Below, in pieces: positions 22,005 through 33,417 of a DNA stretch of 64,000 bases (within the stretch, counting starts at the first letter, position 1; each line of letters starts with the position of its first letter). The stretch comes from Euborellia annulipes (Eukaryota; Arthropoda; Insecta; Dermaptera; Anisolabididae): assembly GCA_023213315.1 (NCBI GenBank), contig JAKCPI010026274.1, forward strand, positions 42,820 to 106,819, given 5' to 3'. The position numbers and the translations under genes were made by a program. The notes under the pieces are model-generated. The model was not told where the DNA came from. It saw only the letters and a program-made list of their open reading frames with translations, and made no database searches.

Positions 22005-22960
22005 AATTCCATTATTCCCCAATCAAGTCGATTGGATCTCTCCTCTCCTCTCTCATCCTCTCAATCAATTAAATTGTCTAACTTTTAATATATATAATAA
22101 TATTTGTAATGATCTATTAGTGGAATTTAAAATTAAAAAAACCAATTAATTATTAAAAGGAAATTGAATAAAAATGTAATTATACATTTTTATCGAGACA
22201 ACCACCTGTGAATAATTATTTCAATTAACAAAAAACCCATCAAAAACAACTTAGCCGAAGATGAGACCGTGACAGATCGAATCGCCAACCCAAAACCCCC
22301 TAACCCGTGAATTTCATCCAAATCGTTAGAGCCGTTTTCGAGAACCCGATTGGATTTTTAATAATATAACATAAGATAAGATTATCACATCGCATAATGT
22401 AATTTATTTTAAAAAAATATGTGTTATTAATTATTAAACCACAAAAGCTTTAATTAATGAAAAAAAAATAATAATAGGTAATTTCATTTTCTTGAGTTAT
22501 TACTTTATTTCTCAATTGTAATTATTATTTTATGTAAATCTTGTAGTAAATGCTGTTACTATTAATGATTTAATTCACTAAAATAGAATGATGCGTCTCT
22601 TAAGCAGGTAAATGAAATTAATAAATAAATAAATTCCGCGGTGGTTGCGAAACTTGAGACGTTAATTAGACATTATTTCCAGCCTGATGGATCCGGATCG
22701 TGACCAGGTGGTATAAATTTTTCTTTTCTTCATAAGCATCTCTCAGATCTTGCACAATAGTGCTCGACGTGAGTGATGATTTTTTATTTGATCCGTAAGC
22801 AAAGAGAGAAAATGGATTTCTCACTCTATTCTCAATTGTGCATTCATTGGATGGGTTGGGCATCCTAGCCAGACAATTTATTTTCGTAATTAAACGTCGT
22901 TGTTCATTTCATAAAGATTTTATTTTCACTCTAGATAATGCTCCCATTTTATATATAAAT
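22005..22960. other. Non-coding stretch, no gene recognised
   Basis: About 22310-22345 has the AATCGTTAGAGCCGTTTTCG phrase seen in other repeats. 22620-22870 is less AT-rich and seems unique (CATTATTTCCAGCCTGATGG, CTTGCACAATAGTGCTCGAC). Its 65-codon minus-strand ORF lacks recognisable domains. Confidence 0.45.
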
Positions 22961-24065
22961 AATAATTTTTATAAAAAAAAAAAAAAAATAAAACCGACTT
23001 CAAAAAAATTAAATGCAACAAATAAAATAATAAGAACTCAAAAATCAAATAAAATGCACTAAAAGGTATAAAATAATTATCTAATTTAGTTACAACTAAA
23101 CGACGAAATATTTACATGAAATCACTTTTTGAAGTCGGTGCCAAAAATATACATTTTATGAATCGAACTCGACGGATCTTACTTAGTACGTTTGGCGGGT
23201 ACGCTCGCTTATATAGTTTGTTTAGCACCGACTTCAAAAAGTGATTTCATGTTAATATTTCGTCGTTTAGTTGTAACTAAATTAGATAATTATTTTATAC
23301 CTTTTAGTGCATTTTATTTGATTTTTGAGTTCTTATTATTTTATTTGTTGCATTTAATTTTTTTGAAGTCGGTTTTATTTTTTTTTTTATAAAAATTATT
23401 TTTATTTTTCTCTTTTTAGTGATGTTATTAATAGTGACTTAATATAATACCTTGCATGCATCTCGTAAGAGAAAGCGTCGGGCGAATGAATCAGAAAATG
23501 ATAATAAAATTCAATTCATAAATAGAGAAATTATCTCGAAACGTTAGCGGGTTTTAAATGAATGTTTTAAGATTTTTTTTTATAAAAGATTTTATTTATT
23601 ATAATTTCGATTATTTGCTCATAAGAATTGGAGATTTACGTTATTTCGTCATTGATCATATCATCAGAACTTGACCAAATTAATATGGGACCACCCCTAA
23701 GGTACCCCCTTTCCAATAAAAAAAGAATCATCGAAATCGGTCCACGTGGCAAAAAGTTCTCGCTGAACATACATAAAATAAATAAATAAATAGTTAGGTA
23801 TCTTGACTATCTTGGAGCTATACTGATCCAAACGCAGAAAGAATCATTAAAATCGGTTCATAAACAAAGAAGTTATGCCTGAACAAACATAACAAAAAAG
23901 GTCCAATACCAATGAAATTTATATTTTTACCAATCGGAAACTAGACTGAACCCAATGCAAAAAAAATCATCAAAATCGGTTCACAATTGGCGAAGATATC
24001 AGGTAACATAGACACAAAAAAAATCAGTCGAATTGAGAACCTCCTCCTTTTTTGAAGTCGGTTAA
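22961..24065 (+). mobile_element. GAAGTCGGT element G, copy 2 (loop inverted relative to copy 1)
   Basis: Arms lie at about 22961-23139 and 23227-23405. The downstream tail (23400-24065) is near identical and collinear with 18480-19165. The loop (about 23140-23226) starts GCCAAAAATATACATTTTAT and ends ATATAGTTTGTTTAGC, which is the reverse complement of the loop of copy 1. The left arm is longer here than in copy 1, starting with ACCGACTTCAAAAAAATTAA. Confidence 0.85.
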
Positions 24066-24182
24066 TTAACAAGTTGTAGAATTCAACTTGATTTATGTGA
24101 CATAAGAGATGCATAGAGGGGCCTTTCAGACAAAATTGCATTGCCCGGGAAACTAATAGTTTTGAGTACCTCCAAAATTACC

Positions 24183-24822
24183 ATTAGGGTGGTCCTTATT
24201 TTGGGTATTTTGGAATTTTTACGCTGACAGAGGCTCATATGGTTCGAAATAAATAAAAAAAATATCTTCCAAGTTTCAAGTCTCTATCTCAATTTTAACC
24301 TGTGCCTCAGAGCGATGCAAGTTTCCCATCTAAATAACATGGGGTTTTTGGTATTGAACGATCAATTTTTATTCCGGCCAAAGTAATATTTCAAAAAATT
24401 TGAAACTCTGTAGACTTTATCCTTATAATAGTAGCTATCCTTCAGAATTTTTACAGATTTTTAGCTATTATAATTTTGGAGTTACAGCTAGATAAAATAT
24501 TGCTATATCTTAGTGAGAGTAAATTTTAGACTCCAAAATTATATTAGCTAAAAATCTGTAAACATTCTGAGGGATAGCTACTATTACAAGGATAAACACA
24601 GTTTCAAATTTTTTGAACAATTACTTTGGCCGGAATAAATTGATCATTCAATGCCAAACACCCATGTTATTTAGATGGAAAACTTGCATCCCTGTGCGCC
24701 ACTGTTTAAAATTGAGATAGAGACTTGAAACTTGGGGGATATTTTTTTTAAATTTATTTCGAACCATATGAGCCCCTGTCAGCGTAAAAATTCGAAAATA
24801 CCCAAAATAAGGACCACATTAA
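24183..24822. mobile_element. Large foldback MITE, ~640 bp
   Basis: GGGTGGTCCTTATTTTGGGT at the left end matches inverted ACCCAAAATAAGGACCAC at the right. Similarity continues through ~290-bp arms (for example GAGATAGAGACTTGAAACTT / its complement, and TTACTTTGGCCGGAATAAA / its complement). The central ~40 bp lies near 24500. Arms are perhaps 85-90% alike. No coding. The superfamily is uncertain. Confidence 0.85.
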
Positions 24823-25325
24823 TTATCATACTCTGTAAGGCAAAGTAAAAAATAATCATCCAGGCTTTATTTTTGCCCCTAGTTTATTCTTTTTAGGCAA
24901 TTAAAAAAAATGTTATTTCTTCTTTCAATAACATCCCCCTTTTTTATTGAACAGCTGTCGTTAATAATTTTTCTTAAAGTTTATTTATTTATTTCCTAGT
25001 CGCTTCTATAGAAAAATGCCGTCTTCTGTTTTAGATTGTTATTTATTTATTATTGTTAAATAAAAGTTGTATTTGCTTTTTATATATAGAAATTGATTGC
25101 TTTCATAAAGCAAACAAAATTTACTCTATAATTAATATATATATATTTATATCTAATCTAAAATAAAAGCGAAAAAAGAGGCCAAGTGCGAGTGAGACTC
25201 GCGAACTAAAGGTTCACTACGTACAATTTTTATTATGCCTAATCTAAATTATTTTAACTGTTTGAACTTCATTTAAATGCATAATTTTTTTAAACATCTA
25301 CTTTAGGGAAAATAGTTTATTTTTT
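24823..25325. other. AT-rich stretch, no gene seen
   Basis: Contains (AT)n near 25130-25155. No ORF or repeat family recognised. Confidence 0.5.
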
Positions 25326-25600
25326 TTTTTTTTCTTTATTGGCCTCGGGAACATAGATGCCCATTTAGCCAGCCGATCGTATTCGTTCATATTTCCCCAA
25401 ATTCGCCAGCCCTCAAATGCTGATCCCTAAGGCGGGCCGCTCGGGGGCACAGTAGGGCAATCAGAGCATCCCAAACCGATCCCTCCGCAACCAGCCAAAG
25501 GGCACCGCGAATGGCCGACGAATATAGAGCAATAAAAGAACGTACTTGTTCATAAGTCCCTTCAATGAGGGATAAAACAGAAGACTTGTATTAACAAATT
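25326..25600 (-). pseudogene. Retroposed 3' end of a LINE (poly-A tailed)
   Basis: The minus strand ends ATGTTCCCGAGGCCAATAAAG followed by an A-tract (poly-T at 25320-25333 on +). The last codons read NEYDRLAKWASMFPRP before the tail. A similar ending, NLAKWASGFGAKGVE plus poly-A, occurs on the minus strand at about 48230-48290. The unusually GC-rich body (25370-25530) is partly open in shifting frames. A 5'-truncated retroelement 3' end is the best guess. Confidence 0.5.
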
Positions 25601-27007
25601 ACCTAGTCTTACACCTCTAGAAAAATTAATATTTTTATAGGGCCTCCACATCTCCCCTTATAGCCCTCCGATCCTCCCACTCAGGATCCGGTTGAGTGGC
25701 TCAGGGTGTGGCCACAGCAGAACGGTGTGAAACCTTAGTATGCTGCGACCAAGAATAAAATAATAATAATAACAATAAAAAAGGGAATACCGCATGTCGT
25801 CCAAACAATAAAAATAAATAAATAAATACACTGGGAAGAAAATAAATAAATAATCAAATAAATAAAACAAAAAATAAATAGTTAGAATATGTCACTGGGT
25901 TTGAAGAAATTGTTGTTAAATTATTTAAAAATAAATAATTTAAAAAACAGATAAATAAATAAGTAGACAGGAAGTTGCCGTAGTCAAGGAATAAAAAATA
26001 AATAAATAAATAGGCAGGAAACCGCCATGGTCAAGAAAAATAAATATTTGACTGGGAATATAGGCTACTGGGTAAAATATTAAATAAATAGATCAACGCT
26101 GAAAAAAGGGTTGGGCTGGGCCATCTCTCCAGAAGAAATCAATAAGGTGGTCATTATTATTAGCCGTCACGATACATCTGGCAATCGGCGATAGCACTCC
26201 GATATATAACAAAAATTGACTATGCGATGGAAAACTAAAACAATAAATTTTTTATAAGCTATATATCTATATAAAAATGCGAATAAATAAATTAATAAAA
26301 AAATATCAGAGTCAAGAAAGATGATTGATATCTAGCAAAAATATTTTAAATTATAATTCGAACCCAATGGAAATTATGTGTTTGATGACTGTTTCTGCCA
26401 GTATGCCCCCGTCAAGAGAGAGAAGCTAAGAGGACCCCTGCATAGGTGGGGGAACTCAATTTCTTTTCGAATTTTAAAATAAAGTCGGTCTATTTTATGC
26501 CTCGAAGCCCACATCCTAAAAGAGCATGGCTTATATCTCCGTAAGACACATTGTTGCACAACCAGTAATGGTTATCCCTCCGACCATTAGTTTATTATTT
26601 AATTGAAAATATTTAGTTTTTAGGGAGTAGCAGAGTTGATGTGATAATGTTTATGAATTAAGCTCACGGTCGCAGTCTGCCAGATGAGGCTTCGCTCACT
26701 AATTTGAGATTTGTCTAGATATAATATTAATATAATATTAAGTGGGAGATAAATTTAAAAACCTAATTTATCGATCGGAGAATTTACCACTGCTCGAAGC
26801 CCCTAAAAACTTAGTAAATTGGATATTGGATTGTATCTAACTTTCTGAGATTTGGCTCGTGATCCCGGCTTCTTTCCTTCTACTCTGTTCTTTTCACGAT
26901 GGAGGGGCCAGCCCATACAGGCCTTTAGGGGATGGACCTTCTGGTGTATCTCCTTCTCACATCAATATTATTAAAAAAAATATATATATAATATATAGAC
27001 TTACCAG
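25601..27007. other. Mixed non-coding DNA, no gene recognised
   Basis: 25640-25740 and 26380-26580 are GC-richer and unique in this window. 25750-26040 is dominated by AATAAATAAATA-type runs with three imperfect repeats of a GGAAxxxCCxxxGTCAAGxAAT phrase. No ORF with recognisable domains. 26600-26640 resembles a TAGCAGAG phrase of foldbacks Z and W. Confidence 0.45.
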
Positions 27008-27197
27008 GTACGGCGGAATCGTGGGATCAGCTGGCCCCCCTAGAGAATTTGTCTACGGGGTCAAGGTGGTCAGAGGACCTCCTAAAGAAAGAAATTTTAC
27101 CGTTACTTTACCAAAAAACATTTCTGAATTGGCTATTGCTAAGAAGTTCATCAACAATGTATCTACAAGAGCTACAATATTCGGCAAAATCCAATGA
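27008..27197 (+). CDS. Possible terminal exon of an unknown gene
   Basis: After an AT-rich tract ending in TTACCAG (a plausible splice acceptor at 27001-27007) a frame runs open for about 63 codons to a TGA. It has balanced composition unlike the flanks: YGGIVGSAGPPREFVYGVKV, then RGPPKERNFTVTLPKNISEL, with a basic, IFGKIQ-type C-terminus. No cysteines, zinc ligands or membrane segment. I do not recognise the protein. The longer ATG-initiated frame from 26859 crosses a low-complexity AT stretch, so the part before 27008 is probably intron or unrelated. It could also be a mobile-element or viral-derived fragment. Confidence 0.35.
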
Positions 27198-27371
27198 ACA
27201 CTTGATTGTAGATTGTAGATTAATTTAGTGTCTTAAGATCATGTCCAATTTATTGAACATTAATTACCGGTTACCGGTAGTTTCTTAATTAATTCTTTTT
27301 TTTTATGAACAAAGGTTTTGTTTTCCTAGTTACATAAGTTTATTACTCATATTTGCTAAGAATAATACAAG

Positions 27372-27547
27372 TATATATTGAAGGAGACAATAAAAAGAGT
27401 GTGTCTTCTGCTGGAATTATAAATTTTATTTATTTATATATATCGTTATAAATAAATAAAATTTATAATTCCAGCAGAAGACACACTCTTTTATTGTCTC
27501 CTTCAATATATAAAAATTCTGCTACTCTCGGCAAAAACTTTCAATTT
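27372..27547. mobile_element. Foldback element Z, copy 1
   Basis: ATATATTGAAGGAGACAATA at 27374 is mirrored by TATTGTCTCCTTCAATATAT at about 27494-27513. The arms include GTGTCTTCTGCTGGAATTAT. The right side continues into TCTGCTACTCTCGGCAAAAA. Copies are at 42645-42788 and 49080-49447. This copy is collapsed: the inner part with the GAAA motif seen in copy 3 is absent. Confidence 0.8.
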
Positions 27548-28244
27548 AAGTCTATATTGATAATTAATTTTCTTTTATTTTATTACCTTTTGAACATAAA
27601 CTGAACCAAAATCAAACAGCTACAAACAAAAATTTGGGGGGACTCTTTTTTTCTTTTAGTTTGCAATAAAACCACAGCTACAAACTGCTGAAAAATGGGT
27701 TCAAATTCTACCAATTTCTTCAAAAATGTTCTGCTATTTCTGGGTGTATTCCATATAAAATATATATAGATAATATTTATATTTAAATAGTAATCATACC
27801 ATCAAATTTCTACAAATCCAACCTGAAAGAACATTGAGGATTTTTAGTAGAAAAACAAATGGTAAAGAATCAATAATCCTAATAAATTTTTAGTTTTATT
27901 TTCTCATAATATATTTTTTTAACAAGGGGTAAAGACACATGGCTTGCTTGGTCACAAGGGTAATGAAACTGAAAAGGTTAGGAACCACTGTACTAGTCAG
28001 ATATTCAGCGCCTGTCAACGCAACCCGCAATGCAGGGCGTTCTATTTGAATGCATACCCTTCAATTTACAGGCGCGGCGCTGAATTACTTCAATCAAAGG
28101 CTTGCTTAATTATGTCAAAAACAGAATACCTACATGCGGCCCGGGGGCCTCATTGGCGACCACTCCTGTCTAAATATTTAAAATTTTAGGGATGCGACGC
28201 ATCCACTGCATCCATGGACCCCATACCACTGATATTATGATATA
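27548..28244. other. Non-coding stretch with a possible hAT terminus
   Basis: About 27973-27992 reads GAAAAGGTTAGGAACCACTG, whose complement (CAGTGGTTCCTAACC) resembles the terminus of SPIN-like hAT transposons. No matching partner was found. The 27944-28189 ORF is not protein-like in any recognised way. Confidence 0.35.
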
Positions 28245-29443
28245 TACCGGGTGAGCATTATATGGAAAAAAGTTTCAAATAAAAGTTTGTTTATATCGAG
28301 GGGGAAACTAAACTACGCTATTGTTTGTCGACGTAGAACAAGCTTTCAAGGGTATTTCAATGTCAAGTTCTGTTTTTTAAATGGAACCCTATATTTTTCT
28401 ATACGTCTACTTAATCTACAAAAAAAAACTGAACAACTTTCATAAGAACTATTTTTTTATACGACATCAAATAAACAAAATACATGAATCAATTAGATCT
28501 CAAAAAAAATTCTTAATAATTATTTTTAACAATTATTTAACTTAATTATCAAATAATAATGATTAAATAATTAATTATTAAATAAATAATTAATAATTTA
28601 ATAATTTTTCGACACTGTTCTGAGACATTCCAGAGTGTATTGCAAGTCTTCTGGATGAATTCCAGTTCCAATTTCCTTATTTTGGCCTGTTCCAGTTTCT
28701 TCGTAGCCTTTACATTTCCTGTTTTTTTTTTTAAACAGATTTTACAACACAATAAAATGAAGCTTGTGAGGGTGTATTCCTATCAGGAAAACGCTCGGCA
28801 TTCATTTCAATGGCAGCCCCATAACACTTCTTCCACATTCACCGCATAAATTAAGACCATTTTAATTCTGTCTTCAACAAAAAAATGCTCCATTTTTATT
28901 ATGGTAATACAATATAACTATCTACTGGATTGACACGAGAAATAAACTTTTTTAAACTCAAGAATTTTAACTAGTTCTATTAAGTAGAAAATAATCTCTT
29001 AAATCTGAGTATAACGAAGTTTTAATATCATTATAAACACTTATTTTCATTGTTGTGACTTTTCGATTTAATAATTATTTATTTAATCATTATTATTTGA
29101 TAATTAAGTTAAATAATTGTTAAAAATAATTATTAAGATTTTTTTTGAGATCTAATTGATTCATGTATTTTGTTTATTTGATGTCGTATAAAAAAATAGT
29201 TCTTATGAAAGTTGTTCAGTTTTTTTTTGTAGATTAAGTAGACGTATAGAAAAATATAGGGTTCCATTTAAAAAACAGAACTTGACATTGAAATACCCTT
29301 GAAAGCTTGTTCTACGTCGACAAACAATAGCGTAGTTTAGTTTCCCCCTCGATATAAACAAACTTTTATTTGAAACTTTTTTCCATATAATGCACTGTTT
29401 TTGAGTTATAAGACTGTCTCAAGATAAAAAAACTCACCCGGTA
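28245..29443. mobile_element. Long-TIR element R, copy 2
   Basis: TACCGGGTGAG at 28245 and CTCACCCGGTA at 29443. The arms at about 28256-28570 and 29080-29395 are nearly identical inverted repeats (for example ACGTAGAACAAGCTTTCAAG / its complement). The interior (28585-28880, minus strand) carries the same decayed helix-turn-helix remnant as copy 1. At ~1.2 kb it is non-autonomous. This copy shows what copy 1 looked like before its two LINE insertions. Confidence 0.85.
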
Positions 29444-30252
29444 TATCAACGTTCTTTACTTTAACATGAATTTACTCTTTCCCATAAGTTTCATTATCTA
29501 AGTTTTTCAAGCTTGATTTTTGAATTCATACTTTTTTAGAATTCAAACCTACTATCTTTGATTTTCTCCAAAGAATAAATTCTCAAGTTTCTAAACAAAA
29601 CGATCATTGTTTAAATATAATGTATTTTTACGTAGAAAATTTACTGGGTAATAAATGTTAAATATAAAAAACGTAATTTATTTAGAGAATGGATAAATAA
29701 AAATGGGATGAATGAAATTTTGTTCGATGATCTTGAAACAAAACGAAGCGATGCATAAACAAAAAGCTAAAGTTTGTTTATTTGATGGTAACAAAGCATA
29801 CAAACAAACAAAAAAAGTTGAGAAGATCAAACGGATAATTTTTATAAGCAGCCTAAGCAACTTCAAAAGAAGGTACTGTCAAATTCAATATTATATATTT
29901 GAATGTCCCTTGAACTTGAATCTCAAAATCAGATCATAGTACGATTCAGTAGAAATATGAAATAAAGAAGCGATTTATTCATTCATCGAAAACGTCTCAT
30001 CCCTAGAGAGAGTAAAGTAAAAAAGTCTCTCTTTTCGGAGAAAAAGTCATGCTTTATTTGCACTTAAATAATCTGCAAAAAGTCGGTAATTTTAAAGATA
30101 AATAGCCTTTGTCAGAAAAAAGTATCCTAGACATTCTCGGAATTTTATGTATATTGATAAAAAAATTGCAAAACATTTGATTAAAAACATCTTCTATCTC
30201 TAAAATATTGATCTTGTCAACTTTATTATATTGTAAAAGCACCAACAGCAAT
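29444..30252. other. AT-rich stretch, no gene recognised
   Basis: Overlapping short ORFs at 29678-29939 on both strands have no domain signature. Nothing repeated elsewhere was noticed. Confidence 0.5.
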
Positions 30253-31915
30253 TTTTAACCGACTTTGAAAAAAAGGAGGAGGTTATCAATTCAACGGAAT
30301 GTCTGTTTTTTTGTGTTTGTTCATTTATTTCTCTTTACCATGTGGACCGATTTGGATGATTTTTTTTGCATTGGGTTCAGTCTCGTACCCGATTGGTCCC
30401 GTTTTTTTTTCATTGGTATTGGACCTTTTTTGTTATGTATGTTCACGCATAACTTCTTTGTTTATGGACCGATTTCGATGATTCTTTTTTTATTGGAAAG
30501 GGGATACCTTAGGGGTAGTCACATATTAATTTGGTCAAGTTCTGATGATGTTTGTTCGTCGATTTCTCTTTACCATGTGGACCGATTTCGATGATTTTTT
30601 TTGCATTGGGTTCAGAATAGTTTCCGATTGGTCCCGTATAAATTTCATTGGCATCGGACCTTTTTACTTTACCATACAGGGTATGGTCAAGTATTGTAAT
30701 CGTGCATGAAAAAAGTGTTTTTTTCCTTCTTTTTTTTCGAAATATCTCAAAAACGGCTGAAACTATTTTGATTAAAAAAAATTGAGCGAAACCATGGCAT
30801 TTCGCTCTACAAAAAAGCCCTAATAAGTGAACATCGAAAAAATTATATTTTTCGAGATAATAATTGTTTTGTCAAAATGTCTGTTAGTGTCTGTTAGTCT
30901 GTGCGTTACCAAATTTTGTGGACGAGCTAGCTCAAAAACTAGTGTGAATATCAAAACCAAATTTCACACGTAGTTTTGGTCCATTGAGATTAAGAGCTGA
31001 TTAGATTTTGGTGCATATCGACCCAAAATTAAGGGGGTGGAGGGGGGGTTAAAAATTAAAAATCTAGGCCATTTGACCAAACTCAACCAAATTTTGTATA
31101 CATAATCAGTGGGACCCCAGAAGTCTAAAAATGCAAAAACTAACCCCCCCCTACATGATTATAAATAATTTTATTAAATATTAAATATAAGTAACGAAAT
31201 TTTCTCTGGAGAGAGACGCACTGAGTAGAAATTTTTAATTGAATGGGGGGGGGGGGTAGGGTTCCAATAAATTACACCTTATTTGATATGTGTTAAATTT
31301 TTCTTTCCTCACATTCAACTAAATATAAGGGGAGGTGGCCAGGTTGTATGGTAAAGTCAAGTGGATGGCCACATCAGAACACGTCAGCTTATTTGTTATG
31401 TATGTTCACGCATAACTTCTTTGTTTATGGACCGATTTCGATGATTCTTTTTTTATTGGAAAGGGGGTACCTTAGGGGTGGTCCCATATTAATTTAGTCA
31501 AGTTCTGATGATATGATCAATGACAAAATAACGGAAATCTCCAATTCTTATGTTGCAAATAATCGAAATTATAATAAATAAAATCTTTTATAAAAAAAAA
31601 AAACAATCTTAAAATGTTCATTTAAAACCCGCTAACGTTTCGAGATAATTTCTCTATTTATGAATTGAATTGATATAAGTGAATTACACGATATTGTCTT
31701 CATTACCCGCCAATCGTACTAAGATCCGTCGAGTGCGATTCATAAAATGTATATGTTTGGCACAGACTTCAAAAAGTGATTTCATGTAACAATTTCATCG
31801 TTTTTAGTTGTAACTAAATAAGATAATTATTTTATACCTATTAGTGCATTTTATTTTATTTTTGAGTTCTTATTATTTTATTTGTTGCATTTAATTTTTT
31901 TGAAGTCGGTTTTTT
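30253..31915 (-). mobile_element. GAAGTCGGT element G, copy 4, split by an insertion
   Basis: On the minus strand this matches the tail and right arm of element G: AACCGACTT and GGAGGAGGTT near 30257-30285, repeated GACCGATTTCGATGATT phrases, then the arm ending TTTTGAAGTCGGT near 31900-31913. Element C (30664-31392) interrupts it: GGACCTTTTT before and TTGTTATGTATGTTCACG after join into the continuous GGACCTTTTTTGTTATG seen at 30423-30440. The segment at about 30480-30600 is also partly duplicated internally. Confidence 0.75.
30664..31392 (+). mobile_element. ACTTTACC element, copy C, nested in element G
   Basis: Same orientation and ends as copy B (TACTTTACCATACAGGGTAT ... GAACACGTCAGCTTAT). 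It is longer than A and B by about 110 bp, because 31195-31325 holds a segment with a G-run (CGAAATTTTCTCTGGAGAGA onward) not present in them. Confidence 0.85.
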
Positions 31916-31949
31916 TTTCTAAAAAATTATTTTTTTGTAAATATTTTCA

Positions 31950-32645
31950 TCTTTTTTTTTTTTTTTTTTTTTATTTCAATTTATTTACAATCAGTTATTT
32001 ATTTACAACTTTTAGTAAATTTGATGAGAGTTAATTATCTTGAAGGAATAGTCATCCATTGATGTCTATCCTATTTGAATTGTTTTTCCAGCTGAAGGTC
32101 AACATCCTTTCTTCTGTATCAAGTATGTGGTATTTCTTTCTTCTTCTGATAGTCTGGCTATTGTCCAATAGGACAATGGCCGATGTGTTTGAATTATGTT
32201 CTAGTTTCCTTTGGTGTTTTATCAAATTGGTTGTATATGACTTCTCTGATTTGACGGTACATCTAGATCTTTATGTAGAGTTTCATTTGTTATGTACCAG
32301 GGGCATTAGTAATGCCTCTGAGAATTTTTGATTGCACTCTCTGTATCTTTCTCAAGTTGGACTCACTGGCTGTTCCCCATATTTGGCAGCCATACAACCA
32401 AATAGGCTTTAGGATTGCTTTATAAATCATCACTTTTGTTTTCAGAGCAAGCTGTGATTTTCTGCCGATGAGCCAAAACATATTTTTATATTTAATATTG
32501 ATTTCATTTCTTTTTTCTTGATGTGCTCCTTCCAAGTGAGCCTAGTGTCAAGGTGAAATATTTCATCTAAATAACATTTTTTTACTAGGTTGATCAGTTT
32601 TGCAGATAGAAGTGTTAAAATGAATAAATATACAGGGGTGTCCAC
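31950..32645 (-). pseudogene. 5'-truncated Jockey-type LINE fragment
   Basis: The minus strand has HLDTRLTWKEHIKKK near 32530-32575 and, after a frame change, MFWLIGRKSQLALKTKVMIY, then AILKPIWLYGCQIWG, then IQRVQSKILRGITNAPG (32290-32480). These are the Jockey RT C-terminal motifs, close to those at 7587-7994. A decayed C-terminus and a 3' UTR with a poly-A tail follow (poly-T at about 31955-31971). Several frame breaks make it non-functional. The plus-strand ORF here is a shadow. Confidence 0.85.
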
Positions 32646-32875
32646 CCCCCCCCATTTTCATAAACAGTAACCCCTTAAGTTTCATGAGAAACTACCCCCC
32701 TCCCCCCTCTACATGATATTTTATTCACTTCTAAGAGTTTTTTATTATATTTATTGAAGTTGTTAATTAACTTGACCATTTAATTTTAAAATATAATGCT
32801 GATTTTCCAACAATTTTCAACTCCCTCCCAGAAATTACAATGACCTATGCATCTAACCCCTGAAATATTCATACA
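32646..32875 (+). repeat. Dispersed repeat with C-runs, copy 1
   Basis: Contains CCCCCCCCATTTTCAT, then TTTTATTCACTTCTAA, AATATAATGCTGATTTT and CAATTTTCAACTCC. The same order of phrases recurs directly at about 49930-50145, with more C in the homopolymers. Non-coding. Confidence 0.7.
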
Positions 32876-33417
32876 TTTAGTCCTAAAAATTGTTAGTTCT
32901 CAATTATTTTCAATAGCTATCTTAAAAAGTATTTGATTTAAAAAAATGCTTAAGTCTTATTGAATTAATCAATCGCTAAAAATCATTAGTCTGGTCGTTG
33001 ACGTTTTTAAAGATTTTTTCCATTCAGAAATAATCTTATAGAGAAGATGAAACTTAATGTTTTTAGTTTCACTTTGTTCAGAAATTATTAAATGACAACC
33101 TGTACAAATATTGACCTTTAATTATGTTAATATGGACTTTAATTGCTAAATAACGCGTAGTGCACATAATAATGGGTATATATATATATCGTTTGCCATC
33201 GCAAACCAGGAACATCGATAAATATAGGACTTGGGAGAATATGTGAAACTGTAAGAAAGATATATGAGTGGCTTTCTGATGAAAACACTACAGGTAAATT
33301 TATTCATTCGATTTATTGGTAATTATGTAAACTTTGAGAAAGTCTGTACAGAGGTAGTAAATTGTAGGTCAAACTAATAACACTGCTCGACAAAAATTAA
33401 ACAAAAATTTCTCCCCG
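32876..33417. other. AT-rich stretch, no gene seen
   Basis: Holds a short (TA)n near 33177-33188. No recognisable coding or repeat. Confidence 0.5.
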
